DNA from: Spiroplasma corruscae
Lineage (GTDB): Bacteria; Bacillota_I; Bacilli_A; Mycoplasmatales; Mycoplasmataceae
Direction: 5' to 3'
Assembly: GCF_002237575.1 (NCBI RefSeq)
Contig: NZ_CP022535.1
Coordinates: forward strand, 186,001 to 250,000
DNA length: 64,000 bases
The position numbers and the translations under genes were made by a program. Below the pieces are notes generated by a model. That model saw only the letters and a list, made by a program, of their open reading frames with translations. It searched no databases and had not been told where the DNA came from. Shown here piece after piece: positions 43,930 through 54,541 of the stretch (the stretch's first letter is position 1; each line of letters opens with the position of its first letter).

Positions 43930-45498
43930 ATGAAAAAATTACTATGTTTATTAACGTCAATGAGTTTAGTTGCAACAACAAGTGCAGCAGTTGTATCTTG
44001 TGGAAATAGCGAACCTGCAACTGAGGAAACAAATACAGATAAAAAATCTGATTTAAGCACAATTACTGGAGATGATTTAAAATTATCACCAGCTGCAAAT
44101 GATGAAGCATCAGCAAAAAAAGCTGTACTCGATGCTGTTAATAAGAAGTTTAGCGGAAAGAACTATGTTGAAAGTGATTTATTATTTAGTGGGTTTAATG
44201 CAGCAACAAGCACTAGTAACCCAGGGTCAATTAAAGTTGAACCTGCTGCTAATAGCACAAAGTTAAAAGGATCTGCATCTTTTGAATTAGCTTATAATGA
44301 TACGTTATCTGATTTAAGCACAATTACTGGAGATGATTTAAAATTATCACCAGCTGCAAATAATGAAGCATTAGCAAAAAAAGCTGTACTTGATGCTGTT
44401 AATAAGAAGTTTAGCGGAAAGAATTATGTTGAAAGTGATTTATTATTTAGTGGGTTTAATGCAGCAACAAGCACTAGTAACCCAGGGTCAATTAAAGTTG
44501 AACCTGCTGCTAATAGCACAAAGTTAAAAGGATCTGCAACATTCTCACTAATTTTTAGAGAAGTTGTAGATTTAAGTACATTACCAGAAACTTCAAAAAT
44601 TGCACCTGTAGAAGATGAAAAACAAAGTAGTGCAGAAAGTTCTATAATCAAACAATTATTAATTAATGATAATTTAAGTGTTGAAAAAGACATAGATATT
44701 ACCTTTAGTAGCTTCGTCGCTCCATCAAAAAGCGATAAAAAAGATGGTTCTATAAAAGTTGTTGCTACTAGCACAAGTAAGTTAGTAAAAGGTGAAGTTA
44801 CTTTTACATTAAAAGAAGTAAAAGAAGTGGATTTAAAATTAGTTGATGATTTAATAAAAGGTGAAGGCGATTATGCAATGTTTAATCCAGCTATTTATAA
44901 AAAAGGCATAACAGTACCTGAAACAGAAGTTGGAACTAAGGATGGAGTATTTAAATTAATTAAATCATATACAGAAAAACTCCTATTATTAGCTTCATTA
45001 ATAGGTATAAAAATAACTATTGATCAATTAGTTAATTTAGTTGATATAAATTATTTTGATGATGATAATGGCACTGTGCAACATGTTGAAGGTACTCAAA
45101 TTAAACTTGCAAAATTAACTGTTAAAAGTGGAATGGCTTATTCGATTGATGGGTATTATGTAAGAGGTGAGATAAACGCGAAAATTTTCAAACAAATTGA
45201 TATAAACACAGTAATAACTGATAAAACATTAAATATTAGTTGTGAAAAAGATGCAGAATTAGATGTGTTAGAAGAAGTATTAGCTGAAAAATATAATGAT
45301 TTTATTACAAGCAATAATGCTACCGTTGATATTTTTGGTTTAAGTGGTAATGATACTCTTAATTATACTAATGGTTCTCCAGAAAGTGGTGGGACTGCAA
45401 CAGTAATATTATTAGATTCTGAAGATGACATAAATAACTTTAACAATTTATTATCAGGTCCAATAACATTGACACTTAATGTTACTATAACTACTTAA
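43930..45498 (+). CDS. Surface lipoprotein with tandem 87-residue repeats
   Basis: 522 residues. Lipoprotein signal MKKLLCLLTSMSLVATTSAAVVSCG, lipid-attachment Cys at 24. After an acidic linker come two almost identical repeats beginning DLSTITGDDLKLSPAAN and a third diverged copy beginning DLSTLPETSKIAPVEDE; each covers 80-87 residues and ends in a strand such as GSIKV...KLKGSATFSL. The remaining ~240 residues are non-repetitive, helix then strands (GSPESGGTATVILLD). Unknown function; likely an exposed surface antigen or adhesin-like protein. Monocistronic with AAAGGAG site and its own terminator; flanked by gene-poor DNA. Confidence 0.88.
   Translation: MKKLLCLLTSMSLVATTSAAVVSCGNSEPATEETNTDKKSDLSTITGDDLKLSPAANDEASAKKAVLDAVNKKFSGKNYVESDLLFSGFNAATSTSNPGSIKVEPAANSTKLKGSASFELAYNDTLSDLSTITGDDLKLSPAANNEALAKKAVLDAVNKKFSGKNYVESDLLFSGFNAATSTSNPGSIKVEPAANSTKLKGSATFSLIFREVVDLSTLPETSKIAPVEDEKQSSAESSIIKQLLINDNLSVEKDIDITFSSFVAPSKSDKKDGSIKVVATSTSKLVKGEVTFTLKEVKEVDLKLVDDLIKGEGDYAMFNPAIYKKGITVPETEVGTKDGVFKLIKSYTEKLLLLASLIGIKITIDQLVNLVDINYFDDDNGTVQHVEGTQIKLAKLTVKSGMAYSIDGYYVRGEINAKIFKQIDINTVITDKTLNISCEKDAELDVLEEVLAEKYNDFITSNNATVDIFGLSGNDTLNYTNGSPESGGTATVILLDSEDDINNFNNLLSGPITLTLNVTITT
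44047..44538 (+). repeat. Tandem near-identical 231-bp repeats (261-bp period)
   Basis: Copy 1 spans 44047-44277 and copy 2 44308-44538. By eye they differ at only about four or five bases, two of them changing the protein (D/N and S/L near NDEASAKK vs NNEALAKK). The 30 bp between copies is not repeated after copy 2. The 261-bp period keeps the reading frame. Confidence 0.95.
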
Positions 45499-45533
45499 TT
45501 ATTTTAAAATTAATCAAAATAAAGTTTATAAAT

Positions 45534-45568
45534 AAAACCTTTAACAATTACAAATGTTAAAGGTTTTT
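45534..45568 (+). terminator. Terminator after the repeat lipoprotein
   Basis: Perfect 13-bp stem AAAACCTTTAACA / TGTTAAAGGTTTT with an 8-nt loop and a T run. Confidence 0.9.
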
Positions 45569-46058
45569 AAATTAGCTATATATAATATTTAACTCATCGT
45601 ATTCTAAAACACCATTAATTATATGCTATTATTTAATAAACTATGTAAATTGATTATTTAGTTATTAAGTTAAATCAAGATTAATAATTAATTATATACC
45701 TAATTTGTTCTATAATAATTTACTTATTCTATATTAAGTTGATAAATTTATTTTACCTCATTATAAAAAGTACAATAATAGTTCAATAAATATATAATTT
45801 ATAATTAACATATAGTCTTGTATAATAGTAAAATAATAACCTACAATATTTTGTTAATAACCGTGTATTTTAATAAAGATTAATAATTATATTTTTAATT
45901 TGTTTGAATAACGATTATTATATCGTTAGTAAATTTCTGCAATAAAGCATTGTAAATATTTTATATTTATATACTATTATGCAAAATAATAAAAATACTT
46001 TATTTAAACTATTTTTTTAGTTAAAATAGATATATTAATACCAGAGGTGAATAATATA
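45569..46058. other. AT-rich intergenic region without recognised features
   Basis: About 490 bp, almost entirely A/T with stops in all frames. No gene, RNA or strong hairpin seen. It includes the leader of the next gene; no -10/-35 pair is clear. Confidence 0.6.
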
Positions 46059-46508
46059 ATGAGTGCATATGAAAAAGTAGATTGACTCTTAAACAAAGGT
46101 GATGGAGTTCTTAATTATACAAAAGAAATGATGGATGACTACTTCTTAACAAAAAGTGAAAAAGGTATTATGGTTAATAAACTATTAAAAAAGAGTTTAT
46201 TAAATTATAATGGTCTGAATATTGATGGAATGTTATTAGTTGAAAGCTTCCCTAGAGATTTTATGTTTTCTAAAAACCCTTTTATCGACAAAGTTTTAAC
46301 TAAATTTGTAAAAGATTTTAAATATGATTATATAAATGCAATTTCTTATTTAGACTCACTTGAAATTAGACAAAATTTCTTGAATTTATGAATAAGACCA
46401 AAATCAGTTAACTTCATAAGAAACATGATCTATGAAATACTTGAAAATGAAAAGAATTCAAAAAAAACTAAAAAAGTACAAGAATTAGAGTTTAAGTTTA
46501 AATATTAG
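46059..46508 (+). CDS. Hypothetical helical protein
   Basis: 149 residues, unrecognised. ATG with AGAGGTG 7-8 nt upstream. It begins MSAYEKVDWLLNKGDGVLNYTKEMMDDYF and ends with a Lys-rich tail (EKNSKKTKKVQELEFKFKY). Probably an all-helical cytoplasmic protein; no signal or membrane segment. It has its own terminator and a clear ribosome site, which support it as a real gene. TGA-Trp at 46082 and 46388. Confidence 0.75.
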
Positions 46509-46529
46509 TGAATATTCTAATATTTTTTT
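46500..46529 (+). terminator. Terminator after the 46059 gene
   Basis: Stem AATATTAG / CTAATATT overlapping the stop codon, followed by T7. Confidence 0.85.
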
Positions 46530-46608
46530 CTATGAAATAGTTTTTATTTTATTCTAATAGATAATAGTGTAAAATACTAATATGTATAGCGTAAAAGGGG
46601 CATAAATC

Positions 46609-48102
46609 ATGGAATTTATTTTATTTAATAATAGTAAAAACTTAAAAGGTATAGTTGATGATGTCTTCGTTAAAGAAGGCCAACCAATAAATAAGGGCGA
46701 TTTATTGACTACTATTTCAACTCAGTTAGAAAAGGTAGAAATAAAATCTCCAATTAATGGAGTTGTAAAAAATATATTTATAATTGATTCATTGATTGTT
46801 TCTTGTAACGATAAGTTATTTGAGTTAGTTACTCATGATGAACTAATGGAACTTGTTAGAGAACCAAAAAATATTAATGATACTCTAAAAGAAGGACTTG
46901 ATGAATTTAATTATTTTGATAATTATGAAGAAGTTGAAACAACACCAGCTGTTGAAAAACTAGAAAAAAAATTAGAAGAACAAACAATTGATACAAATAA
47001 TAAAAATAATGACCAATTAACATTTGATTCAAGTAAATTTAATAAAAAAAGTTCTGAAGTTAGTGGTATTGAAAGCCATATTTTGAATAAAAATAAAGTA
47101 CAAATAAATGATTCTATCACTCAAGAATTAAGTTTTTTTAATAACACATCATTAGGCATGGGTGAAAAAGTAATTAAAGAAGACACTAACAATTTTTTAG
47201 CAAGATTTAGAGATAATCAAGAAAATAAAGAAGCTATTAAAAATGATAATAATAATGAAAAAATTAAGTTTATAGAAAAATTGCATCAAAGACAGAATGA
47301 AAACTTTGATAAAAAGCAAGAACATCAAGAGTTTAGAAAATCAGTTGATAGTATTAGTTCTCATGAAAAAATAGTATCAAATGAAGAAACTGGTGTTTTG
47401 AAAAATTTAAACTCATTAAACGAGTTCTCTAAAAATAATGTCAACTTAGATGATAAGAAAATTAACAATAATAATCATAAAGAAATTAATAGTATTGATT
47501 TAACAACAAATAATATTGAGAAAGTATCAAAAGAAGAAATAATTAAAACAAGTATAAGTAAATCTTCAGTAAGTTTATCATTAGATATAAATCAATTACT
47601 AAACCTTCAAGACATATTATATAAACCTTCAATTGATAAAGATGTAGAAATTAATGTATCAACACTTCTTACAAAAGCGATAGTTTATTCAATGTCTTCA
47701 TCTGGTGCATTCTTTAAAAACAACCAAAAATTTATAAATATAATGCAAAAGTTTAAAAATAGCCAAAAAAGAAAATGTACGTCAATAAATAATTTAGGTA
47801 TTAGTATATTTAATTTTAAGAAAGAGCTTGATAAATCTAATAATTTTAATCTAGAATCAAAATACATGATATATGACTTTCTTAACTTTAATAACTATAT
47901 ATCAAGTTGTTTATTAAATGATGAAACGATTTTTAGTATATCTTTAAATAACATAAATCAATTATTAAAAAATGATGGACTCTTATATAATTCTTTAAGC
48001 ATAAATATTTCTTTTGATAATAATGAATTAAGTTTTGAAAATATAATGTCCTTTATAGATAGTTTTACAGAAGTAATTGAAAATCCAGGATATTTAATCT
48101 AA
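46609..48102 (+). CDS. Degenerate E2-like protein (lipoyl-domain and acyltransferase folds, active residues lost)
   Basis: 497 residues. Residues ~10-75 read as a biotinyl/lipoyl domain (GIVDDVFVKEGQPINKGDLL ... VEIKSPINGVVKNIF). At the lipoyl-lysine site TDKATVEIPSP becomes TQLEKVEIKSP, so the modified Lys is Leu40. Residues ~85-315 are low-complexity and charged. The last ~180 follow the E2 catalytic domain: SLSLDINQLLNLQDIL, VSTLLTKAIVYSM, NNLGISIFNF, and at the end LSINISFDNNELSFENIMSF ... VIENPGYLI, where the catalytic HRxxDG is NNELSF. It therefore looks like a structural relative of 2-oxo-acid dehydrogenase E2, not an active enzyme. Other PDH subunits are not adjacent. Confidence 0.8.
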   Translation: MEFILFNNSKNLKGIVDDVFVKEGQPINKGDLLTTISTQLEKVEIKSPINGVVKNIFIIDSLIVSCNDKLFELVTHDELMELVREPKNINDTLKEGLDEFNYFDNYEEVETTPAVEKLEKKLEEQTIDTNNKNNDQLTFDSSKFNKKSSEVSGIESHILNKNKVQINDSITQELSFFNNTSLGMGEKVIKEDTNNFLARFRDNQENKEAIKNDNNNEKIKFIEKLHQRQNENFDKKQEHQEFRKSVDSISSHEKIVSNEETGVLKNLNSLNEFSKNNVNLDDKKINNNNHKEINSIDLTTNNIEKVSKEEIIKTSISKSSVSLSLDINQLLNLQDILYKPSIDKDVEINVSTLLTKAIVYSMSSSGAFFKNNQKFINIMQKFKNSQKRKCTSINNLGISIFNFKKELDKSNNFNLESKYMIYDFLNFNNYISSCLLNDETIFSISLNNINQLLKNDGLLYNSLSINISFDNNELSFENIMSFIDSFTEVIENPGYLI

Positions 48103-48121
48103 TTCATAAAAAGGAGTAATT

Positions 48122-49087
48122 ATGATAAATGAATTAAATTTAGAAAATAAAATTGTCAATTTAACAGCAAGGATTGAAAGGGTTGTACTATCAACAGGTA
48201 ATAATGGTTTAAATTATTTGATTTTACATCTAATTGATCGAACTGGAAGAGTTGAAGGTAGACTATGAAATGTAAATGATGAAGATATTTGTAATCTTAA
48301 GGCGGGTACTATCATAAGAATTGATGCCAATATTAACAGTTATAGGCATCAACTTCAATTAAAAATTAACAATTATGTAGTAATAAACGAAGAAGAGTTT
48401 GAAGAGTACAAATTATCTCACGATATGTTCTCAATTAATGCTCCTCTTAATATAAATGATAAGTTTAAAGAGTTGCTAGGCTTTGTAGAATCGCTTAAAA
48501 ACCATAGTTATAAGAAAGTTACCTTAGAGCTTTTAAAAGAGCATGAAGAGCATTATAAAACCTATCCAGCAGCAGTTAGTATACATCATAATGTTGTTGG
48601 CGGTTTATTTTGACATAGTAGTTCGATGCTGGAAGCGGCAAAGGCACTTAATAAAGTTTATACATTTATTGAAATAGATTGAGATTTAGTATATTGTGGG
48701 GTTATTCTACATGACATTGGTAAGGTTGTTGAATTAGAAGGAAAGAACGCTAGTGAGTATACTCCAATTGGGAAACTTATTGGACATATTTCAATTGGTA
48801 ATAATTTTGTATTTGAAAAAGCAAGAGAGCTAAATATTGAAAGTGATGATATTGTTAAATTACAACATGTTATATTATCAAGTCATGGTAAAAATGAGTT
48901 TGGTTCACCAATTGAACCATTATTGGTTGAAAGCATAATAATTTCTACATTAGATAGCCTTGATGCAAGATTATACAGAGTTAATGAAGAAATAAAAAAG
49001 GTATCTCATAATAATTGGACACCAAGAATATTATCTGAAGATGGAAGAAGTTTTTTAAGACATTTTGAAAACGTCAAAAAAAATTAG
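48122..49087 (+). CDS. yhaM: 3'-5' exoribonuclease YhaM
   Basis: 321 residues. N-terminal OB-fold (NLTARIERVVLSTGNNGLNYLILHLIDRTGRVEGRLWNVND), then an HD hydrolase domain: SIHHNVVGGLFWHSSSMLEAA, CGVILHDIGKVVELEG and QHVILSSHGKNEFGSP with the metal-binding His/Asp residues. The C-terminus is SLDARLYRVNEEIKK. Known activity: a 3'-5' exonuclease on RNA and DNA with Mn2+. AAAGGAG site 7 nt upstream. Converges with the HIT gene, overlapping it by 4 nt. Confidence 0.95.
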
Positions 49088-49503
49088 TTTTCTTGAAATT
49101 CAGATATTTTTTTTATAATTTGTTCAGTTTCTAAATCATCAATTTGTTTATTAATTTTAAAAGTATATCCATGCTCTTTTTTATATTTAGGAATAATATG
49201 TTCGTGATAATGAAACACTGTTTGAAATGCTTCACTACCTTGATTTGAAATGTAATTATATCCAAGTGGATTGAAAACTTTATTTAAAATTTTAATTACG
49301 TGTTTTTTAGTTTTTAAAACTTCAATAGCGTCATTTAAGTCTACTTCTTCAAAGTTATCATAATGACTCTTAGGAATAACTAAGCAATGTCCATTGGAGT
49401 TGGGTGATAAGTCTAAGAAAGCTATTGTACTTTCATTTTCATATATTACATTTGATTTTATTTCCTTGCTACCGATTTTACAAAATATACAATTATTTTC
49501 CAT
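49084..49503 (-). CDS. hit: HIT-family nucleotide hydrolase
   Basis: 139 residues. Begins CIFCKIGSKEIKSNVIYENE, then FLDLSPNSNGHCLVIPKSHY. The histidine triad is HYHEHIIPK at residues 98-106 (H98, H100, H102). Splits AMP- or NMP-linked substrates such as AMP-lysine or Ap4A-like molecules; substrate unknown here. ATG with GAGGTGT site. Monocistronic; its stop overlaps the yhaM 3' end. Confidence 0.95.
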   Translation of the reverse strand: MENNCIFCKIGSKEIKSNVIYENESTIAFLDLSPNSNGHCLVIPKSHYDNFEEVDLNDAIEVLKTKKHVIKILNKVFNPLGYNYISNQGSEAFQTVFHYHEHIIPKYKKEHGYTFKINKQIDDLETEQIIKKISEFQEN

Positions 49504-49530
49504 AATACACCTCGAATAAATTTTATAATA

Positions 49531-49558
49531 AAAAAAACCTTTTAAAAAGGTTTTTTTT
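49531..49558. terminator. Hairpin downstream of the paired lipoproteins
   Basis: A-run, CCTTT...AAAGG stem, T-run, next to the stop of the leftward lipoprotein gene. It lies in the HIT gene's upstream region, so HIT transcription must start inside or left of it. Confidence 0.75.
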
Positions 49559-51389
49559 ATTCATCGTAGTCATCTTCATTCTTGATATATTTACCAATTT
49601 CATTATATAAACCAGCATAGTATACTAAATCTTTATCTAAATATAATGAATATAGTGATGTTTTAGCTAGTTCTGAAGAAGTTGAATCATTTGAAACCAA
49701 ATATTTTAATTGGTTCAACATTGAATCCCTTTTTGAACTATCCGCAATTAAGTCTTGAATATCTTTTGTATGTAATTTTTCGTTAATTGGTCTATCTCAA
49801 ATATCTTTAAATTCAGTTTTGTTTGATACTGATTTACCCAAGTTTATATCTATTGTATCTGCTTGATCTTTACCTTTTATTTGGTATATATTAGCACCAC
49901 TACCACCCAATAGTTCAATCATATAGACTGGAAGTACAACGACTATTTCTTCGTAGTTACCATTATCCTTATCAGTAAATGAGTACTTTTCTGGGCTTTT
50001 TAAGATAATTCCAGGACCATTATTTCAACTTTTTACAGCAGACTCGTAATTAGCTCCAGAAATAGGCGAATCACCAATAGAACTATCATTATTATAAATA
50101 GTAAATCCTTTAAAACCACCTTGACCAAAATATGGATCATATGAATTACTATCATCTATAACAGGGTTATAAGGGTTAGTAGGTGTTTCTTCTTTTGATT
50201 GTTCTCCTAATTTTGACAATATCTCTAATATATCGGTAATACTTGTTTCACTTGGACTTAACATTTCACCATTGGCAGGGTTAATAAATTTCTTTAACTT
50301 AGTTTTTATTTCACTTTCAAGATCTAAATCCTTTTTAGTATTATCATATTTTACTGTTCAAACCATTTTAACATTTGTTTTTAACTTTTCATTAGTATTA
50401 TTACTTCAAGATTGTGTTTTAGAGAAAATTGGTGATGCTGTATTTAAATATACACCATTTTTAACCCCGCTTTCACTAGTGCCTTCAGATTTAATTTTAA
50501 ACATATTGGCATCTAAGAATGATTTTGTAAGTAGGTTAGTATTAATATCTTCTAATAGTTTAGACTCAAAATATTGTTGAAATCTAATAAATAAAGCAGT
50601 TTTTGCAGACACTCTTTTTGTACAATCTTTATCAACATAGAACTTAGTTTTATCTTCTTCTTCTATTTTTGAATATTCGGCTGTCAAATCATTAATAGTT
50701 GGTAAGTTTGATGTTTGTATATCTTCATCTTTATCTGTAATACCAGGAACTATTTCACCTGAGTATTTTCAAAGAAGCGATTTACCTTTACCATTTTTTT
50801 TGAAATAAATTGCTTTATCATTTACATTAGAAGGGTCTAATTCAGCAGTTTTACCACTTAGCTTACCATCATTATCATTTAGAAGTTTTACGCTTGTTTT
50901 GCTTACTAGATTTAAATCATATAAGTATTTTGCTTGAATATTAAAGTCATAATTTTCATTGCTTGAAAGGGCTTTAGTATATTCTAAAAATAAATTATCT
51001 TCAGCAATTGATCTAGTATCTTCTGAATACAAATCTCTAAATGATTGTTCTATTGAACCATTATCTTCTTTACCGTATTTTGAGCTTCAACCTAAGTCAC
51101 TTATTTGTTTATTTTTTGAATCAAAACTATATTGTCTAGATATCAATTCATTAATCATATTTACAACAATTTTAGTTGCATCATCTGAACTAAAGAATGA
51201 GCCAAAATCAATATCCGCAAGAGAAGAATCACCAGAAATACTTGCTAATAGTTTCTTAGCAAGATTTGAATCTAGTTTTGGTTTATCTGGTCTAACATCT
51301 CATGAGTTATCTTTATTACAAGATACTACCATTGATGATGATGAACCTATTATACTTAATGCAGTAAGTCATCCTATTAGTTTTTTCAT
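49557..51389 (-). CDS. Large lipoprotein, second of a coupled pair
   Basis: 610 residues. Signal MKKLIGWLTALSIIGSSSSMVVSCN, lipid Cys at 24. The mature part is hydrophilic and helical early (ANLAKKLLASISGD ... EQSFRDLYSEDTRSIAEDNLFLEYTKAL), with a central strand-rich part and a C-terminal block (EEIVVVLPVYMIELLGGSG, ADTIDINLGKS). The architecture, including N-terminal helices, resembles the upstream lipoprotein at 51389-53656, so they are probably ancient duplicates. Its start codon overlaps the upstream stop (TAATG) and its AGAGGTGATG ribosome site lies inside that gene. Exposed on the outer face of the membrane; function unknown. Confidence 0.88.
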
Positions 51390-53656
51390 TATTCATCACC
51401 TCTTATAATAGTAGTATTTTTAAAATACATACTAACTAATTCATTATTAATTAAGTTTATAGAAACGTTACTTCTTGTAGTGGGTGTTTCATCACCTGGT
51501 TTTCAAAACTTTTCATTAGTTTTCTTTTTCAAATTATCATTAAATGTATCACCATTTTTAATTATTTGTTTTGGATATTTTGATTTATCTGATTGTTTTA
51601 ATATTTCTTTATTTCTTTTATTAAATTCATTAACAAATGCATTGCTTGGAGCGGAACTTATTATTGATTTTATAGTTGAAAGCATTGAACTAAATTTATC
51701 ACCTAAGTTATAAGCATTTCCATTAGAATCATCAATTGAGTTAAATACTATAAATCTATTTATGAAATCTCTCTGGTCTTTAGCTTTATCTGTACTTATT
51801 GTATAGAAGTAATCAAAAACAGATGAAGATCAACTATATTTTGAAGCATCAGTTGATGATTCGATTTTAACTCAGTCTTTAACTTCTGACATTGCATCAA
51901 AGCTAGTAGCGGCACCGTCTAAACCTTTGATTAATGATGTGTTTACTAAATATTGCTCATAAGGATTTGTTATATGACTGTTAAGTTTTGTGAAGTAATT
52001 TTGATCATTTTCAACTTCAGATTGGATATATGCTATTTTTTCATTATTTGTTAATTTGTGGAAATTCTTAAACTTTTCTAATTCAGATAGTGTATCTTCA
52101 TTAATTATTCCATCTTCGACATTGACACCTTTAGTACTTTCTAATTTACTATCAATATTATCTTTTAAATACTTGTAACCGTCAATATTAATGATGTGAA
52201 GTCCTGATGTATCAACTAAAATTAATCTTCCATCATTTAAAACACCATAAAAGTTTTTGCTCTCACTTGCGCTTCTATTAATTTTTGATATAAAATTTAG
52301 TTCGTTTGTTTGCTCGTCACTTCTTAAATCCACACCGCTTATTTTATCGAGTTTTCCCTCTTTATCAATATTAAGAACATAATCATAAACAGCACTTCTT
52401 AAGTCTTGAGTAAAGTCTGATGAATCAGATAATGTTAATAATTTATCATACTTTTTAATAGTTCCTTTACCATCTAATAACCCTGATATAGAACCTTCTG
52501 ACATGTATTTTCTTCATTTAGAATCTGTAACACCTTTGTCTTCTTTACCTTTTAATTCATTAAATAACTTTGCAATATCTGCTTGGTAGTCTGTATAAGT
52601 TTTATTTTCAAAGCTACTTGCACTAACACCATCATCAAATTTATGATCATCAGCAAAAGGGATTGTGATTTCACTAATTGCTAATGGTGCTTGAGTAGTA
52701 TATCATTGATCTAAAAAGAATCTTTGAGAGTTACTTACAAATCCTTTTCTTGAAGTAGCATCAGTAACACTTAATTTTGTTAAATCTAATGGCACATCGG
52801 TTTTCATTTCTGTATAATTTTGACCTATCTCACCTTTTAATTTATCTCAATTTGTTTTATTAGCAACCATTGTGTTGGTTCATTTCTTTGAACTATCTTG
52901 TTTTGAGTTAAATATTTGGTTTAAAACATTAGGATCTGAATTAAAAATTGAGTTTAATTTTGTCTCATCATCTCCTGCGAGATATAAGTTTTTATACTTT
53001 TCTTGAACTGTTGTTTTTGAAACTCAAGTTACACCTTGTTGGTCTGTATTTAATAATATATCTAATAATATTTTTGACACATTATTAGATGAGTCGCTTA
53101 AAAGGATATCAGCTTTGTATTTTTGTTCTAAAAAGTCTCTATCCATATCTTTTGTGTCAGTTTGATAAACACTATACTTATTAACAAGCATTTTATTTCA
53201 TTCTTCTTCTCACTTACCTGCATGTTCATTTTTGTATTTATCTTTTTCATTTTGTATTTGTCTATCAACGTCAGCTGATAAAGTTTTAAATCTATCAATT
53301 AAAATATTTTCTAAATTATTTAAATAATATGGATTATTTTGGTCTAATTTATATTCAGTTTTACCATCAGCACCATAATTAGTACTTGCATTAGCCATAA
53401 CCGATAAATTAAACATTTTTAATAAATCTATTGAGAATTTTTCTCTGTTTTTTACTCCTGAACTAGCATTAATTAATTTATCTAAAACGTCATTAGCTTT
53501 AATTTGTGCTTTCCCGTCCAAACTATTTAAAAATTGCACCAAAATAGAGTTACCATCAACATCTTTTTGGTCATATTTTGAAGTACACGCAACTACAACT
53601 TGTGCAGTTGTAACTATCATTGAAACACTGCTTAATAGTGTTAGTAACTTTTTCAA
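51389..53656 (-). CDS. Large lipoprotein, first of a coupled pair
   Basis: 755 residues. The TTG start at 53656 gives MKKLLTLLSSVSMIVTTAQVVVACTSKYD with lipid Cys at 24; AAGGAG is 8 nt upstream. A GTG five codons earlier would overlap the ribosome site. The mature protein is hydrophilic with long helices rich in Asn, Lys and Asp (YYLNNLENILIDRFKTLSADVDRQIQNEKDKYKNE) and later strand-like segments (FYGVLNDGRLILVDTSGLHIINIDGY). No known domain identified. A short inverted repeat (53668-53673 / 53679-53684) covers part of the ribosome site. Multiple TGA-Trp codons. Confidence 0.88.
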
Positions 53657-53747
53657 ATCTTTCACTCCTTGATTTTTTATCAAGATAATTATAATAAAAA
53701 AATAGTCCAAATATTATATTATTTAAATTTAATTTTTTTAATAAAAA

Positions 53748-53776
53748 TGGTTAAATAGTTTTAGAATAATTATAAT
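53748..53776 (+). promoter_or_regulatory. Probable promoter of the suf operon
   Basis: TATAAT (53771-53776) 21 nt before sufC, with a weak TGGTTA (53748-53753) 17 bp upstream. No recognisable iron-responsive operator. Confidence 0.5.
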
Positions 53777-53797
53777 ATCAATGCAAAGGAACATAAT

Positions 53798-54541
53798 ATG
53801 CACAAATTAGAAATAAAAAATTTATATGTAAATATTGAAGATAAAGAAATACTAAAAGGGGTAGATTTAACCATTAACACCGGTGAAATACATGCCTTAA
53901 TGGGACCGAATGGTAATGGTAAATCAACATTATTGATGTCAATAATGGGTCACCCAAAATATGAAATTATCTCTGGGGATATATTAATTGATGGTAAGTC
54001 TATTTTAGAATTGCCAGTTGATGAAAGAAGTAAATTGGGGTTGTTTTTAGCAATGCAAAACCCTCAGGTTATACCAGGGGTTACAAATTTAGAATTTTTA
54101 AAATACATTGTAAACGCACATAAAGACAAACCTCAAAAACTTAAAGAAATATATAAAGATATTAAAGATCAAGCTGAAGAATTGAAGTTTGATTTACACA
54201 TGTTAAAGAGATTTGTTAACGATGGATTTAGTGGTGGTGAGAAGAAAAAAAATGAAATACTTCAACTTAAAATGCTTAACCCAATATTTAGTTTAATTGA
54301 TGAAATTGATTCAGGGCTTGATGTGGATGCTTTAGAAGTTGTAGCTCAAAATTTAAACTCAATAGACTTATCAAAAAGTGCATTAGTTCTTGTATCACAT
54401 TATGACAGATTCTTTAAAAAAGTTGTACCAACTCACGCTCATGTAATTATTGATGGAAGAATTGTTTTGAGTGGAGGTAATGAATTGGTTGAGAGAGTTA
54501 ATAATGAAGGTTACTCATGAGTTAAGGAATTAAACAAATAA
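53798..54541 (+). CDS. sufC: Fe-S cluster assembly ATPase SufC
   Basis: 247 residues. ABC-type ATPase: Walker A GPNGNGKST (from residue 36), FLAMQNPQVIPGVTNLEFLKY (SufC-type Q-loop), signature FSGGEKKKNEILQL, Walker B IFSLIDEIDSGLDVDAL, H-loop LVSHYDRFF. Works with SufB and SufD in the SufBCD scaffold. AAAGGA site. First gene of sufCDSUB, coupled by overlaps; TAATG into sufD. Confidence 0.98.

Noticed and set aside
44047-44538. CRISPR or other spaced-repeat array
   Set aside because: Only two long copies, inside an open reading frame with frame-preserving period; it is a protein-domain duplication.
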